From the NCBI GenBank assembly GCA_030427735.1, contig JAUIBP010000013.1, positions 28,405 to 92,404 of the forward strand: 64,000 nt of DNA, read 5' to 3'. Origin of the DNA: Bacteroidia bacterium. Its GTDB lineage: Bacteria; Bacteroidota; Bacteroidia; Flavobacteriales; Flavobacteriaceae. Below, piece after piece: positions 1-9,215 of the stretch (the stretch's first letter is position 1; every line of letters starts with the position of its first letter). The notes below the pieces were generated by a model. That model did no database searches. It had not been told where the DNA came from and was given only the letters and a program-made list of their open reading frames with translations. The position numbers and the translations under genes were made by a program.

Positions 1-636
1 AATACTAGGGTTAAAGTAGGCTGTAATAAACTGCCCCCAAGACGCCCAAGGCTCTAAATCCTGATCGGTAACTGTAGAATCGCCAGCTAAAAACACAGTA
101 GTTGCCGATGTTACAGGCGTAATGGTTATTTGTTGGATGGCAGGTTGACCTAAAAATTCTAAAGTTAACTTATCATCCCAGTTTAAGTAGTTGCGTTCGC
201 GTTCTTTTAAGGTGATGTTTAATGTGTCGTTAATTTTTGGGGTGCGCACATTTACAGTAATGGTCTTGTGTACTGTTTGGTTTTTCTTAACGGCAACATC
301 TCTAAGCATCAAACGTCTGGATTCAGCTTTTACCGTGGTTTTTGAAGCCTGATCGCCACCCAAAACCAAATCGATGTTATAGTTTCCTTCAGGTAAAGCC
401 ACCGAAAAATATAAACTTTCTGTGCTTGATACCGAATTCGTGCTAAAATTTGCGTGTTGTGCCGTGTTAAAGTCAAATCCGTATGCCGTTTTCTTAGAAT
501 ATGCTATCGCATCAGTAATGCTAATTCCCGAATCGTTATTTTTAACAGAACCAAAAGTGAAGGTTTTTACAGTGGTCTGCGCCATCAGGCTTGTCGAAAA
601 TAGTAAATATAAAATAGCAATGTTGCTGAGTTTCAT
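1..636 (-). CDS. SGNH/GDSL rhamnogalacturonan acetylesterase-like (CE12), C-terminus cut off
   Basis: The frame is open for 212 codons from an ATG at 636 to the left edge, so only the N-terminal part is present. It begins with a Sec signal peptide ending near LMAQ. A beta-rich domain of about 145 residues follows, of the carbohydrate-binding type that often precedes CE12 esterases. Next comes AGDSTVTD, the SGNH block I motif carrying the nucleophile Ser, followed by WASWGQ. The family removes acetyl groups from rhamnogalacturonan I in the periplasm or outside the cell. The neighbour transcribed divergently is a GH28 pectinase, which fits pectin deacetylation. The catalytic Asp-His pair would lie beyond the window. 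The family call is from motifs; the CE12 substrate is inferred. Confidence 0.8.
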   Translation of the reverse strand, partial: MKLSNIAILYLLFSTSLMAQTTVKTFTFGSVKNNDSGISITDAIAYSKKTAYGFDFNTAQHANFSTNSVSSTESLYFSVALPEGNYNIDLVLGGDQASKTTVKAESRRLMLRDVAVKKNQTVHKTITVNVRTPKINDTLNITLKERERNYLNWDDKLTLEFLGQPAIQQITITPVTSATTVFLAGDSTVTDQDLEPWASWGQFITAYFNPSI

Positions 637-720
637 AATCGGTTTTTTATTTTGGCTATTAAATCAGGAATAGATAGTTCGTTTTTAGTTTACTAAAGTA
701 GTATCAAAAGCAGAGAGAAC

Positions 721-792
721 CATCCTGTACTATTCTGAAATTGGAAAAAGATTTATGTAAGTTAAAACGATGAATCATGTAGGTACAGGATG
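721..792. promoter_or_regulatory. Perfect 10-bp inverted repeat in a divergent promoter region
   Basis: CATCCTGTAC at 721-730 and its exact reverse complement GTACAGGATG at 783-792 lie between the divergent esterase (start 636) and GH28 (start 845) genes, with 52 nt between the arms. The position suits a shared regulator operator or a looped pair of half-sites. No TAnnTTTG promoter element was convincing nearby. The function is inferred from placement only. Confidence 0.4.
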
Positions 793-844
793 CATATCAT
801 AATCTTTTTAATGATCTTCGGATAAATTTTTAAACACTAACTTT

Positions 845-2299
845 TTGAAACCAGTAATTGTATTCTTAACCTTATTATTAAGTGCCACTGCTTGCACAAA
901 TTCAAAACAACAAAAGAAAACATCGGAGGTGCCAAAATGGGTATCGGAAGTGGGGGCGCAAGCCTTAACGTTTAAAGACACGACTTTTTATGTTAACGAT
1001 TATGGCGCTAAAGCTGGAGGTAAAACTTTGAATACCGAAGCTATTCAAGCAGCAATAGATGCCTGCCATGAACATGGTGGCGGTACGGTAGCTTTCAAAC
1101 CAGGTAAGTATTTATCAGGCTCTATTTTTATTAAAGAACATGTTCGGTTTCGAGTGGATAAAGGGGTAACTATTTTAGGGAGTGAAGATATTAATGATTA
1201 TAAAGTGATTGATACCCGGGTTGCTGGTGTGGAAATGCCTTGGCCTTCAGCGTTGATAAATGTGAACAATCAAAACCATATTAGCATTGAAGGCGATGGA
1301 ATTATCGACGGACAAGGGAAAGTCTTTTGGGATTATTATTGGGCCTTACGAAAAGATGAGTACGAACCTAAAGGTTTGCGATGGATAGTTGATTACGATG
1401 CGCGACGCCCAAGAACCGTTTTAATTTCGGATGCGAAACATGTAGAGCTGAAAAATTTACAACTTCAGAAGGCAGGATTTTGGACGGTTCAAGTTTTGTA
1501 TTCCGAACACATTACGGTTGATGGTTTAACCATTCGAAATAATATTGGCGGCCACGGGCCAAGCACCGATGGTGTCGATGTCGATTCGTCTAAATGGGTG
1601 TTAATTCAGAATTGTGATATCGATTGTAACGACGATAATTTTTGTTTAAAAGCCGGACGCGATTGGGATGGTTTGCGCGTAAACAGACCCACAGAATATG
1701 TTGTAATTAGGGATTGTATTGCCCGAAAAGGCGCCGGTTTATTTACGCTTGGTAGCGAGACGTCTGGCAGTATCAGGCATGTTTATGTGTCTAATATTAA
1801 AGGTTTGGGTACTAGTAACGGTCTTAATATTAAATCGGCAACAACGAGAGGTGGTATTGTAGAAGATGTGTATTTAGAAAATATAAAAATGGACAGTGTT
1901 GGGATATTTATTAAGGTGTCTATGAATTGGAATCCGTCGTACAGCTATTCTAAATTACCAGAAAATTACGATTACGACAGCATTCCAGAGCATTGGAAAA
2001 CCATGTTGAAACAAGTCGAGCCAGCGTCTAAAGGTATTCCGAAGTTTAAAAATATAACCTTAAAAAATATCGCCGTAAAAGGAGCTAAAACTGCTATTAA
2101 TGTAAACGGATTAGAAACCTCGATAATTGAAAATTTCAACTTAAAAAATGTGAGTATTGAAGCTAAAACCGCAGGGAAAATAGTGTATTCTAAAGATTGG
2201 GTTTTAGATGACGTTAGTATCAAAACAGAGGATAATTCCAAAGTTCAATTAGAGCATACATCAAACATCAATTTTACAGATGCACATTATCAGCAGTAA
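845..2299 (+). CDS. GH28 polygalacturonase/rhamnogalacturonase-family lipoprotein
   Basis: The start is a TTG; the only in-frame codons between it and the upstream TGA at 812 are not start codons. Residues 1-17 form a lipoprotein signal with lipobox SATAC, so the enzyme is probably membrane anchored. The body is a parallel beta-helix. GH28 motifs are visible: STDGVD around D242, NDD at 262-264 (the usual catalytic Asp pair) and NIK at 328-330 in place of RIK. The usual GHG histidine block is replaced by LGSE around 302-305, as in many bacterial members. At 484 residues it is of normal length. GH28 enzymes invertingly hydrolyse alpha-galacturonosyl links in pectin. It forms an operon with the next two genes, starting 1 nt before the following ATG. 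Exo or endo mode cannot be read from the sequence. Confidence 0.88.
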   Translation: MKPVIVFLTLLLSATACTNSKQQKKTSEVPKWVSEVGAQALTFKDTTFYVNDYGAKAGGKTLNTEAIQAAIDACHEHGGGTVAFKPGKYLSGSIFIKEHVRFRVDKGVTILGSEDINDYKVIDTRVAGVEMPWPSALINVNNQNHISIEGDGIIDGQGKVFWDYYWALRKDEYEPKGLRWIVDYDARRPRTVLISDAKHVELKNLQLQKAGFWTVQVLYSEHITVDGLTIRNNIGGHGPSTDGVDVDSSKWVLIQNCDIDCNDDNFCLKAGRDWDGLRVNRPTEYVVIRDCIARKGAGLFTLGSETSGSIRHVYVSNIKGLGTSNGLNIKSATTRGGIVEDVYLENIKMDSVGIFIKVSMNWNPSYSYSKLPENYDYDSIPEHWKTMLKQVEPASKGIPKFKNITLKNIAVKGAKTAINVNGLETSIIENFNLKNVSIEAKTAGKIVYSKDWVLDDVSIKTEDNSKVQLEHTSNINFTDAHYQQ

Positions 2300-2300
2300 T

Positions 2301-5300
2301 ATGAGAAGTTTATTAAAAATTAGCCTGTCTTTAGTTTGTGTATTGGTGTTTAGTGCTGCGAACTCGCAAGAACAGCAACAAATTTGGCACGATACCATCA
2401 GGCAGTTACATTACAAACCAGAAGGTAACGGATTTAAATTGGTTAATGGTCAACGAAAATTTAATCGTGCCATTTACGGCACCAATTCCGGATTTCGATT
2501 AGAAGCAGGCGATTTACCAGAATTCGCCATGTATATGCCTGGTATGGGCGGTAATTTTAAATTAGGAATCGCCAATAAGTCTAAAAGCAAGTGGCTTACA
2601 GCTTGCGATAAGATGCAAACAAGTTATGTTCCAGGCACTATGATTTACGAGATACGAGATGAATTATTACACAATGGTGTTATTACTGTTCAAGTCGTGG
2701 CTTTTGCCGATCGAGAAGGATTTATAACAAAAGTAAGCACCGAAAATTTACCAAAACATCTCGACCTGATTTGGGCCTTTGGTGGCGCTAGTGGTAAAAA
2801 GTTTCATAGGGATGGCGATATTGGTGCCGATCCTGAATCGGTGTTTTACTTGCAACCTAAATATTGTGTAAATAATAAGTACACCATAAAAGACAATCGT
2901 TTTAAAGTTGATTTTGGTTCCGAAAACAACAAGCAAAAAACAGGTAATAATCGACATATTGCTGGGTGTCTTCCAAAATCTGAAGTGAAACTGGCTAATG
3001 CATTGCAACAGGAATCTCCTAAAGTATTATTTGAATCGCAAGCGGATAGCCTGCCGGTTATAACAGGAACATTAGCGTTACAATCTTCTAAAACCTATTA
3101 CTGGGCTTTCGAGAATACGGAAAGTTTACAGTCTCAAACCCAGCAGGATATTCAAATTAATTTTGAAAAAGCTCTAGAAGCCGTTCAGGAATTACGATCG
3201 CGAGTTACGCTTAAAACACCCGATCCGTACATCAATACTTTGGGCGGTGCTTTAGCGATTGCTGGCGATGCCATATGGGAAAGTCCGGCGTATTTACACG
3301 GTGCCGTGGCTTGGCGTATGCACTTAAATGCTTGGCGCGGTGCTTATGTTGCCGATCCGTTAGGATGGAAAGATCGTGCGGAAATGCATTTTAAAAGTTA
3401 CGGAAAATCGCAAGTGTTAGAGCCTGAAACAGGCCCCATTGTATTGGATAGCTCCCGAAATTTTGCCAGACAGAAAGAAGTTTTAGGAACCGCCATGTTT
3501 AGTCGTGGTTATATTAGTCGCCGACCGAATAACAATACCATTGCGCATCATTACGATATGAATTCGGTGTTTGTCAATCAGTTGCTTCGGCATTATTTAT
3601 GGACAGGCGATACTGCATTTATCCGTGATATGTGGCCAGTAGTAAAACGCCATTTGGCTTGGGAAAAGCGCAATTTCGATGCGGATGGCGATGGACTTTA
3701 CGATGCTTATGCTTGTATTTGGGCGAGCGATGCCTTACAGTATAGCGGTGGCGGTGTTACCTATGCATCGGCATATAACTACAGCGCTAATACTATAGCA
3801 GCGCAGATTGCTAAAATTTTGGGTGAAGATGCAACGGTTTACCAACAGGAAGCCAATCGAATAAAAAAAGCTGTGCAAGATTTATGGGTTTCAGATAAAG
3901 GTGTTTTTGCTGAATATAAAGAAGCTCTGGGAAATAAAAACTTGCACGATCAGCCCGGACTTTGGACGATTTATCATAGCCTAGATGAAGGCATTGCCGA
4001 TGGATTTCAGGCGTATCAAATGTTGGATTACGTAGATCGGGAGATTCCGCATATTCCTGTCACTACCGATCAGTCGGAACACAAAAACATGTTTTTGTTG
4101 GCAACAAGTAACTGGCAACCTTATACGTGGAGTGTGAACAACGTGGCTTTAGCCGAAAATTTACATGCTTCTTTGGCCTATTGGCAAGGCGGTAAACCCG
4201 AAAAAGGTTTCGAAATTTGGCGAAATGCGTTAATTGAAAGTATGTATTACGGGGCTTCGCCGGGAGGGTTTCAGCAGTTGAGTTTTTACGATGCCATTCG
4301 CGGTGAATTGTATCGCGATTTTGCCGATCCTGTTGGTATGGCTGCAAGATCGTTGGTTGAAGGTTTGTTTGGAATTGTGCCAAATGCCATTGATGAAATT
4401 TTAACGATTACACCTGGATTTCCGTCAGATTGGGATGTTGCAAGTTTGGATATTCCTAATGTGTCTGTCGATTTTGAGCGAAAACAAAATGTTTCAGCTT
4501 ATCGTATAAAACCCAATTTTGAGTCGAAAATGAAGCTGAAATTAGTTTTAAATGTAGAAAAAACTTCGATAGAAAAAGTTACGGTAAATGGTAAATCAGT
4601 ACAATGGTTGGTAGATACAAATGCTGTTGGTCAGCCTAAAATTATACTTTCATGCGATTACAATCCGGAATATGACATTAAAGTGTTCTGGGGAACAGAA
4701 GCCATAGAAATGATTTCCGACACCGTTGTGGTTTACGAAGGTGGTGACTTTACAGTAACAAGTAAGCAAGCAAAATTATTAGCAGTAAAAGATCCGCAAG
4801 GCATTTTAAGTGAAACAGATTTAAATTCGAACACCTTAAAAGGTAAAGTCCTTTCGAAAACAGGAGAAAAAATATTGTTTGTACAGATGCAACAAGGCGA
4901 TTTAAAATGGTGGCAGCCTGTAAATGTTAGTATTCAACCCCAATTAGAAGTCGTTCATGTCGATAGCAAATCTGCGTATGTAGAAGTATTGATGTCTCAT
5001 CCATTTGATGCTGAATTATCAGCAGTTAAAATTAATGGCGTTTCGGTAACGTTTCAAGGCGATAAGGCGAAAAAAAACATGCTGCTGAGATTAGATAAAC
5101 AGCTGTGTGTGCCGGGAACAAATAGCTTAGAAATCATATCAAAAGATGGAATGTTAGTGGAGACTTTTCAACATTGGGATTTAAAATTACCATCTAAAAG
5201 CAACACAGAAACAATCGATTTAACAAGAGATTTTAACGCTAATATTACCGAAATTTTTCAGCAGCAATATTTGAGTCCGCGACCTACATCGCCGACCTTG

Positions 5301-5930
5301 CAATTACCAACACAAGGTATCGGGAATTGGTGTTATCCATACATTCAGCCTGAAATAGACGATTCTGGTTTACGAGCAAAAGCTGCTTTAGGAGCGGTTT
5401 CTTATTTGCAAAACATTCCGTTTCAACTGCCTGCGGGCGAAGCTAAAAATATTGTATTTGCTTCGCAGTGGGATAACTATCCAAAATCCATTCAAATTCC
5501 GCTTAAAGGCAAGGCATCACATGTCTATTTACTAATGGCCGGAACGACCAATCCCATGCAAACCCGAATGGTAAATGGGCGGGTTCGTGTGGTGTATACC
5601 GATGGGACTTCTAGTGTTTTAGAGCTTAAAAACCCTGAAAACTGGTGGCCAATAGAGCAAAACTATTACGACGACGGTTTTGCCTTTACAACCGATGCCG
5701 TTAAACCGCCGCGACTGTATCTAAAATCGGGCGAATTTATAAACGATTTTAAAGATTATACACCCATAAAGGGCTTTTCAGATTTTGGAATTGATGGAGG
5801 TGCAGCAACGCTTTTGGATTTACCATTAAATGCTAATAAAACTTTAGATTATTTAGAAGTAGAAGCCGTGGCCAACGATGTGGTTATTGGCCTAATGGGA
5901 CTGACTTTGATTAATAGAACAATTAATTAA
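2301..5930 (+). CDS. Large secreted DUF4450-like protein, probable glycosidase of a pectin PUL
   Basis: I chose the ATG at 2301, one base after the GH28 stop, because it gives a clean signal peptide (about 22 residues, ending SAANSQ); an in-frame ATG at 2280 would overlap GH28. The 1209-residue product has an N-terminal beta-rich region whose opening (IWHDT, HYKPEGNGF, RAIYGTNSGF, PEFAMYMPGMGGN) I recall as DUF4450 of gut and marine Bacteroidota. The middle, roughly 300-760, is helical and Trp-rich (DMNSVFVNQLLRHY, FDADGDGLYDAYA), resembling an (alpha/alpha)6 glycosidase barrel. The C-terminal third is beta-rich. No lipobox or T9SS tail is seen, so it is probably periplasmic. Its place between GH28 and a GH65-like enzyme implies action on a pectin side chain. 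The catalytic residues and substrate are unknown to me. Confidence 0.75.
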   Translation: MRSLLKISLSLVCVLVFSAANSQEQQQIWHDTIRQLHYKPEGNGFKLVNGQRKFNRAIYGTNSGFRLEAGDLPEFAMYMPGMGGNFKLGIANKSKSKWLTACDKMQTSYVPGTMIYEIRDELLHNGVITVQVVAFADREGFITKVSTENLPKHLDLIWAFGGASGKKFHRDGDIGADPESVFYLQPKYCVNNKYTIKDNRFKVDFGSENNKQKTGNNRHIAGCLPKSEVKLANALQQESPKVLFESQADSLPVITGTLALQSSKTYYWAFENTESLQSQTQQDIQINFEKALEAVQELRSRVTLKTPDPYINTLGGALAIAGDAIWESPAYLHGAVAWRMHLNAWRGAYVADPLGWKDRAEMHFKSYGKSQVLEPETGPIVLDSSRNFARQKEVLGTAMFSRGYISRRPNNNTIAHHYDMNSVFVNQLLRHYLWTGDTAFIRDMWPVVKRHLAWEKRNFDADGDGLYDAYACIWASDALQYSGGGVTYASAYNYSANTIAAQIAKILGEDATVYQQEANRIKKAVQDLWVSDKGVFAEYKEALGNKNLHDQPGLWTIYHSLDEGIADGFQAYQMLDYVDREIPHIPVTTDQSEHKNMFLLATSNWQPYTWSVNNVALAENLHASLAYWQGGKPEKGFEIWRNALIESMYYGASPGGFQQLSFYDAIRGELYRDFADPVGMAARSLVEGLFGIVPNAIDEILTITPGFPSDWDVASLDIPNVSVDFERKQNVSAYRIKPNFESKMKLKLVLNVEKTSIEKVTVNGKSVQWLVDTNAVGQPKIILSCDYNPEYDIKVFWGTEAIEMISDTVVVYEGGDFTVTSKQAKLLAVKDPQGILSETDLNSNTLKGKVLSKTGEKILFVQMQQGDLKWWQPVNVSIQPQLEVVHVDSKSAYVEVLMSHPFDAELSAVKINGVSVTFQGDKAKKNMLLRLDKQLCVPGTNSLEIISKDGMLVETFQHWDLKLPSKSNTETIDLTRDFNANITEIFQQQYLSPRPTSPTLQLPTQGIGNWCYPYIQPEIDDSGLRAKAALGAVSYLQNIPFQLPAGEAKNIVFASQWDNYPKSIQIPLKGKASHVYLLMAGTTNPMQTRMVNGRVRVVYTDGTSSVLELKNPENWWPIEQNYYDDGFAFTTDAVKPPRLYLKSGEFINDFKDYTPIKGFSDFGIDGGAATLLDLPLNANKTLDYLEVEAVANDVVIGLMGLTLINRTIN

Positions 5931-6027
5931 TGTACCAATGTAGTAGTTAAATAATGTAGCAATTGGTCAATTTGAAAATGAAGCCAACAACTAATAACCA
6001 AAACCCAATAACTAAAATCCAAATATT

Positions 6028-8190
6028 ATGAAAAAACTGTATGCCCTTTTAATGTTCAGTGCTATTTTATTAAGTAATAGTTCTTGTAAAGATAAAGTGG
6101 AACAAGAACCTTTGACTAGTGCTGAAAAAATAGACCGAAAAGCTGTTGTAAGCCGGCATAATGTTATAGTGAAATCTTTGGATACTTTAGCGTCTTTGTC
6201 GGTTGGAAATGGCACCTTTGCTTATACGGTAGATGTTACGGGTTTACAAACGTTTCCCGAATATTACAAAGACGGCATGCCTTTGGGCACGCAATCGGAG
6301 TGGGGTTGGGATAGTTATCCCAATACCGAAAATTATAAGTTTGAAGAAACTTTAGTCGATTACAAACAGAATGGCAGAGCTATTTCTTATGCTATTCAGA
6401 ATAAGGCTTCGGAACGAACCAAAGCGGCTACAGAGTATTTTAGATCGAATCCGCACCGTTTGCAGTTGGGGAATTTAGGCTTGGAATTGTTAAAGTCGGA
6501 TGGTAGTAAAGTAGCACCTTCAGATATTAAAAGCATAAATCAGCACTTAAATTTGTGGACGGGAGAAATTACCAGTGAATTTACCGTTGAAGGAATTCCT
6601 GTAACTATTTGGACGACTTGTCATCAGGAAGCCGATGTAATTGGCGTTAAAATTCAGTCTGAATTATTACTGAAAAAGCAATTACAAATTCGCGTGCGTT
6701 TTCCATATCCAACAGGCACATGGACCGATTTGGCAGCGCAGTGGGATGGTGAAAGACCTTATAAAAGCAGTATTGTAAAGTCTACCATAAACGAGGCGGT
6801 TATTGCTCGCGAATTGGATTCGTTACAGTATCAAGTTGGTTTACAATGGAAGGGTAATGCACAACTAGCAGAAAAAGCAGAACATTATTTTCTGTTGACA
6901 CCTGAAGAAAATAATGTGTTCGAATTTACGTGTCAGTATACCAATTCAGAAGTTAAAAGGTCTATAGATTTTGAAGCTGTACTAAGCAGTAGTGAAACGG
7001 AGTGGGAGCGGTTTTGGAAAAGTGGTGCAGTGGTAGATTTTTCGGGCAGTACCGATCCGCGGGCTAAAGAGTTGGAGCGTCGCGTGGTATTGTCTCAATA
7101 TTTAACAAAGTTACAGTGTACAGGAGCATTGCCTCCGCAAGAAACCGGTTTAACCTACAATAGTTGGTATGGTAAACCACATTTAGAAATGCATTGGTGG
7201 CATGGTGTGCATTTTGCTTTATGGAATCGATTGGAATATTTGGAGCAAACTTTACCGTGGTATAATCGCGTGTTTAAAAAGGCTAAGTCTTTGGCCGAAC
7301 GACAAGGTTTTGAAGGTGCTAGATGGCAAAAAATGACCGATCCGTATGGCGATGAAGGGCCATCGTCTGTGGGGGCGTTTTTAATCTGGCAACAACCACA
7401 TTTTATTACTTATGCCGAATTGATGTATCGTGCAAAACCAAGCCAAGAAACCTTAGAATTGTATAAAGATCGGGTATATGCAACAGCCGATTTTATGGCA
7501 AGTTATGCCAATTTCAACACCGAAAAGAATCGCTACGAATTGGGACCGCCAGTAATTGCTGCTCAAGAACGTTTTAAAGCAGTTGAAACATACAATCCCA
7601 CTTACGAATTAGCCTATTGGCATTGGGCACTAAAAACGGCTGTGGCTTGGAAAATTCGTTTAGGAGAAGAGCCAAATCCTGCTTGGAAAACCGTTTTAGA
7701 TGGTTTGTCGCCTTTACCAGTTCAGGATAATATGTATTTAGCGGCAGAAAGTGCAACGGATTCCTACACCAATCCGGAATACAGAACCGATCACCCGTCT
7801 GTGTTTGGAACTTTTGGGATGTTACCAGAATCGGAAAAATTGGATAAAACTATTATGAAAAACACGTTTGACTGGATTTGGGATAACTGGGCTTGGCACG
7901 ATACCTGGGGTTGGGATTTTCCAATGACGGCCATGACGGCAGCTCGTTTAGGCGAACCGGAAAAAGCGGTAGATGCCTTGTTTATGGACATACAAACCAA
8001 TACCTATTTAAAAAGTGGTCATAATTACCAGGAAGGGCGCTTGCCAGTATATTTACCAGGGAATGGCGGTTTATTAACTGCTGTAGCCATGATGTGTGCT
8101 GGTTGGGATGGTTCGGAAGGAGAAAATCCAGGGTTCCCAAAAGACGGCTCTTGGAATGTAAAGTGGGAAGGATTTCAGAAGATGTTTTAA
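6028..8190 (+). CDS. GH65-like (alpha/alpha)6-barrel lipoprotein, putative pectin side-chain glycosidase
   Basis: The gene encodes 720 residues with a lipoprotein signal (lipobox SNSSC, Cys about residue 20). After it comes a beta-sandwich domain (SVGNGTFAYTVDVTG, QSEWGWDSYPN) and, from roughly residue 350, a Trp- and His-rich helical domain (LEMHWWHGVHFALWNR, DPYGDEGPSS, WDNWAWHDTWGWDFP) typical of clan GH-L/GH65-type toroids. Similar Bacteroidota proteins are often annotated as GH65-like or hypothetical. It follows the DUF4450-like gene by 97 bp and closes the pectin cluster. Its TAA overlaps the stop of the opposing regulator gene. That it is a glycosidase is inferred; linkage and substrate cannot be assigned. 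Confidence 0.7.
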   Translation: MKKLYALLMFSAILLSNSSCKDKVEQEPLTSAEKIDRKAVVSRHNVIVKSLDTLASLSVGNGTFAYTVDVTGLQTFPEYYKDGMPLGTQSEWGWDSYPNTENYKFEETLVDYKQNGRAISYAIQNKASERTKAATEYFRSNPHRLQLGNLGLELLKSDGSKVAPSDIKSINQHLNLWTGEITSEFTVEGIPVTIWTTCHQEADVIGVKIQSELLLKKQLQIRVRFPYPTGTWTDLAAQWDGERPYKSSIVKSTINEAVIARELDSLQYQVGLQWKGNAQLAEKAEHYFLLTPEENNVFEFTCQYTNSEVKRSIDFEAVLSSSETEWERFWKSGAVVDFSGSTDPRAKELERRVVLSQYLTKLQCTGALPPQETGLTYNSWYGKPHLEMHWWHGVHFALWNRLEYLEQTLPWYNRVFKKAKSLAERQGFEGARWQKMTDPYGDEGPSSVGAFLIWQQPHFITYAELMYRAKPSQETLELYKDRVYATADFMASYANFNTEKNRYELGPPVIAAQERFKAVETYNPTYELAYWHWALKTAVAWKIRLGEEPNPAWKTVLDGLSPLPVQDNMYLAAESATDSYTNPEYRTDHPSVFGTFGMLPESEKLDKTIMKNTFDWIWDNWAWHDTWGWDFPMTAMTAARLGEPEKAVDALFMDIQTNTYLKSGHNYQEGRLPVYLPGNGGLLTAVAMMCAGWDGSEGENPGFPKDGSWNVKWEGFQKMF

Positions 8191-8873
8191 CAGCAGCTAA
8201 TTTTATGAATTACATGCGCGTACGTTCGTCCTATAGGAATATCCTGATTGTTAATTTGAACCTCATGATTGTTGTAGGCCGAAATTTTATTAATTGCAAC
8301 TATAAAGGAACGATGAATTCTTAAAAAATGATTTCGCGGTAACAAAGTTTCTATACGACTTATAGATTCTTTTGTTTTTAACGGCGGACAAAGGGTTCTG
8401 TAAATCATTATATAATCTTTAGCGCTTTCTATATACAAAACGCTATTTAAGAATACTTTTACTTTTTTACGTTGACTATTAAAAAGTAAAAAGGTATCGT
8501 CTAAATTTTGCGATTTTGATGGTTTAGTGTTTGTGAATTTTGAAACGGCTTTAAAAAACGACTCTATGGTGATGGGTTTTAAAAGATAATCTATAGCGTT
8601 AAAACAAAAGGCATTAACGGGTGTTTTTGCTTTGGATGATGTGAAGATAACCTCAGGCTTGTGTTCTAATTTATTGTATAGTGTTGAGTTTATGAATTTA
8701 CTATTGCCGATATCTATAAAAATTAGATCGACACGCTCTGCGCTCATAATAGTGAAGAATTCTTTTAAAGAACAACACGCTCTTAAATGCATATTAGGTA
8801 TAAAGCGCAAATACTGTTTTAAAGTATTTCTACTTTTAGGGTCGTGCTCTATAATTAAACATGTAAATGTCAT
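8187..8873 (-). CDS. LytTR-family response regulator (orphan)
   Basis: The 228-residue protein has a receiver domain (about 1-115) followed by a LytTR DNA-binding domain (about 130-225). In the receiver, E9/D11 form the acidic pocket, D54 in IFIDIG is the expected phosphoacceptor, and LLKPI carries the conserved Lys. The LytTR part contains YIESAKDYIMIY and FLRIHRSFIVAINKI. Family members bind pairs of direct-repeat half-sites through a beta-type domain. No histidine kinase lies next to it, so it is an orphan here. It is divergent from the lipoprotein gene at 9216, an obvious candidate target. Its stop overlaps the stop of the preceding plus-strand gene tail to tail. Confidence 0.9.
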   Translation of the reverse strand: MTFTCLIIEHDPKSRNTLKQYLRFIPNMHLRACCSLKEFFTIMSAERVDLIFIDIGNSKFINSTLYNKLEHKPEVIFTSSKAKTPVNAFCFNAIDYLLKPITIESFFKAVSKFTNTKPSKSQNLDDTFLLFNSQRKKVKVFLNSVLYIESAKDYIMIYRTLCPPLKTKESISRIETLLPRNHFLRIHRSFIVAINKISAYNNHEVQINNQDIPIGRTYAHVIHKISCC

Positions 8874-9215
8874 GATCTGTATAATAAACAGTCATAGGGA
8901 GAGCTATTTTTAATACTATTATATCTTGTATAGACTAAATGTTAGGTTTTCTTTTTAAAATTAAAAAATAACAACGTAATTTTTATAGGGGTTTACCCTT
9001 GAATTTTAGTACGCTTTGTTGTTGATGTGCTAAAACCGTATTTCTGTTTGCTTATGTGTGCTGTTCATCTACCATAAAACTATGGTTAGTATATTTTATT
9101 TAATTTAATAAGGTGAAGTTTTCCTAAGCTCTTTTTATAGCAAAATCGGCGAATATGTTCGTAATATAACGAATGTGAATTGTACGCCATATTATTAACT
9201 ATAAAAGAGATTGGT
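8874..9215. other. Divergent intergenic region between LytTR regulator and lipoprotein
   Basis: These 342 bases hold no ORF worth calling. The one structure seen is a 16-bp near-palindrome at 9158-9173, TTCGTAATATAACGAA (one mismatched pair), 42 nt upstream of the ATG at 9216. No clear TAnnTTTG promoter box was found on either strand. Both promoters must lie here. Confidence 0.5.

Noticed and set aside
2280..2300. Upstream ATG at 2280 as the start of the DUF4450-like gene
   Set aside because: It would overlap GH28 by 20 bp and place seven residues before a signal peptide that starts properly at 2301.
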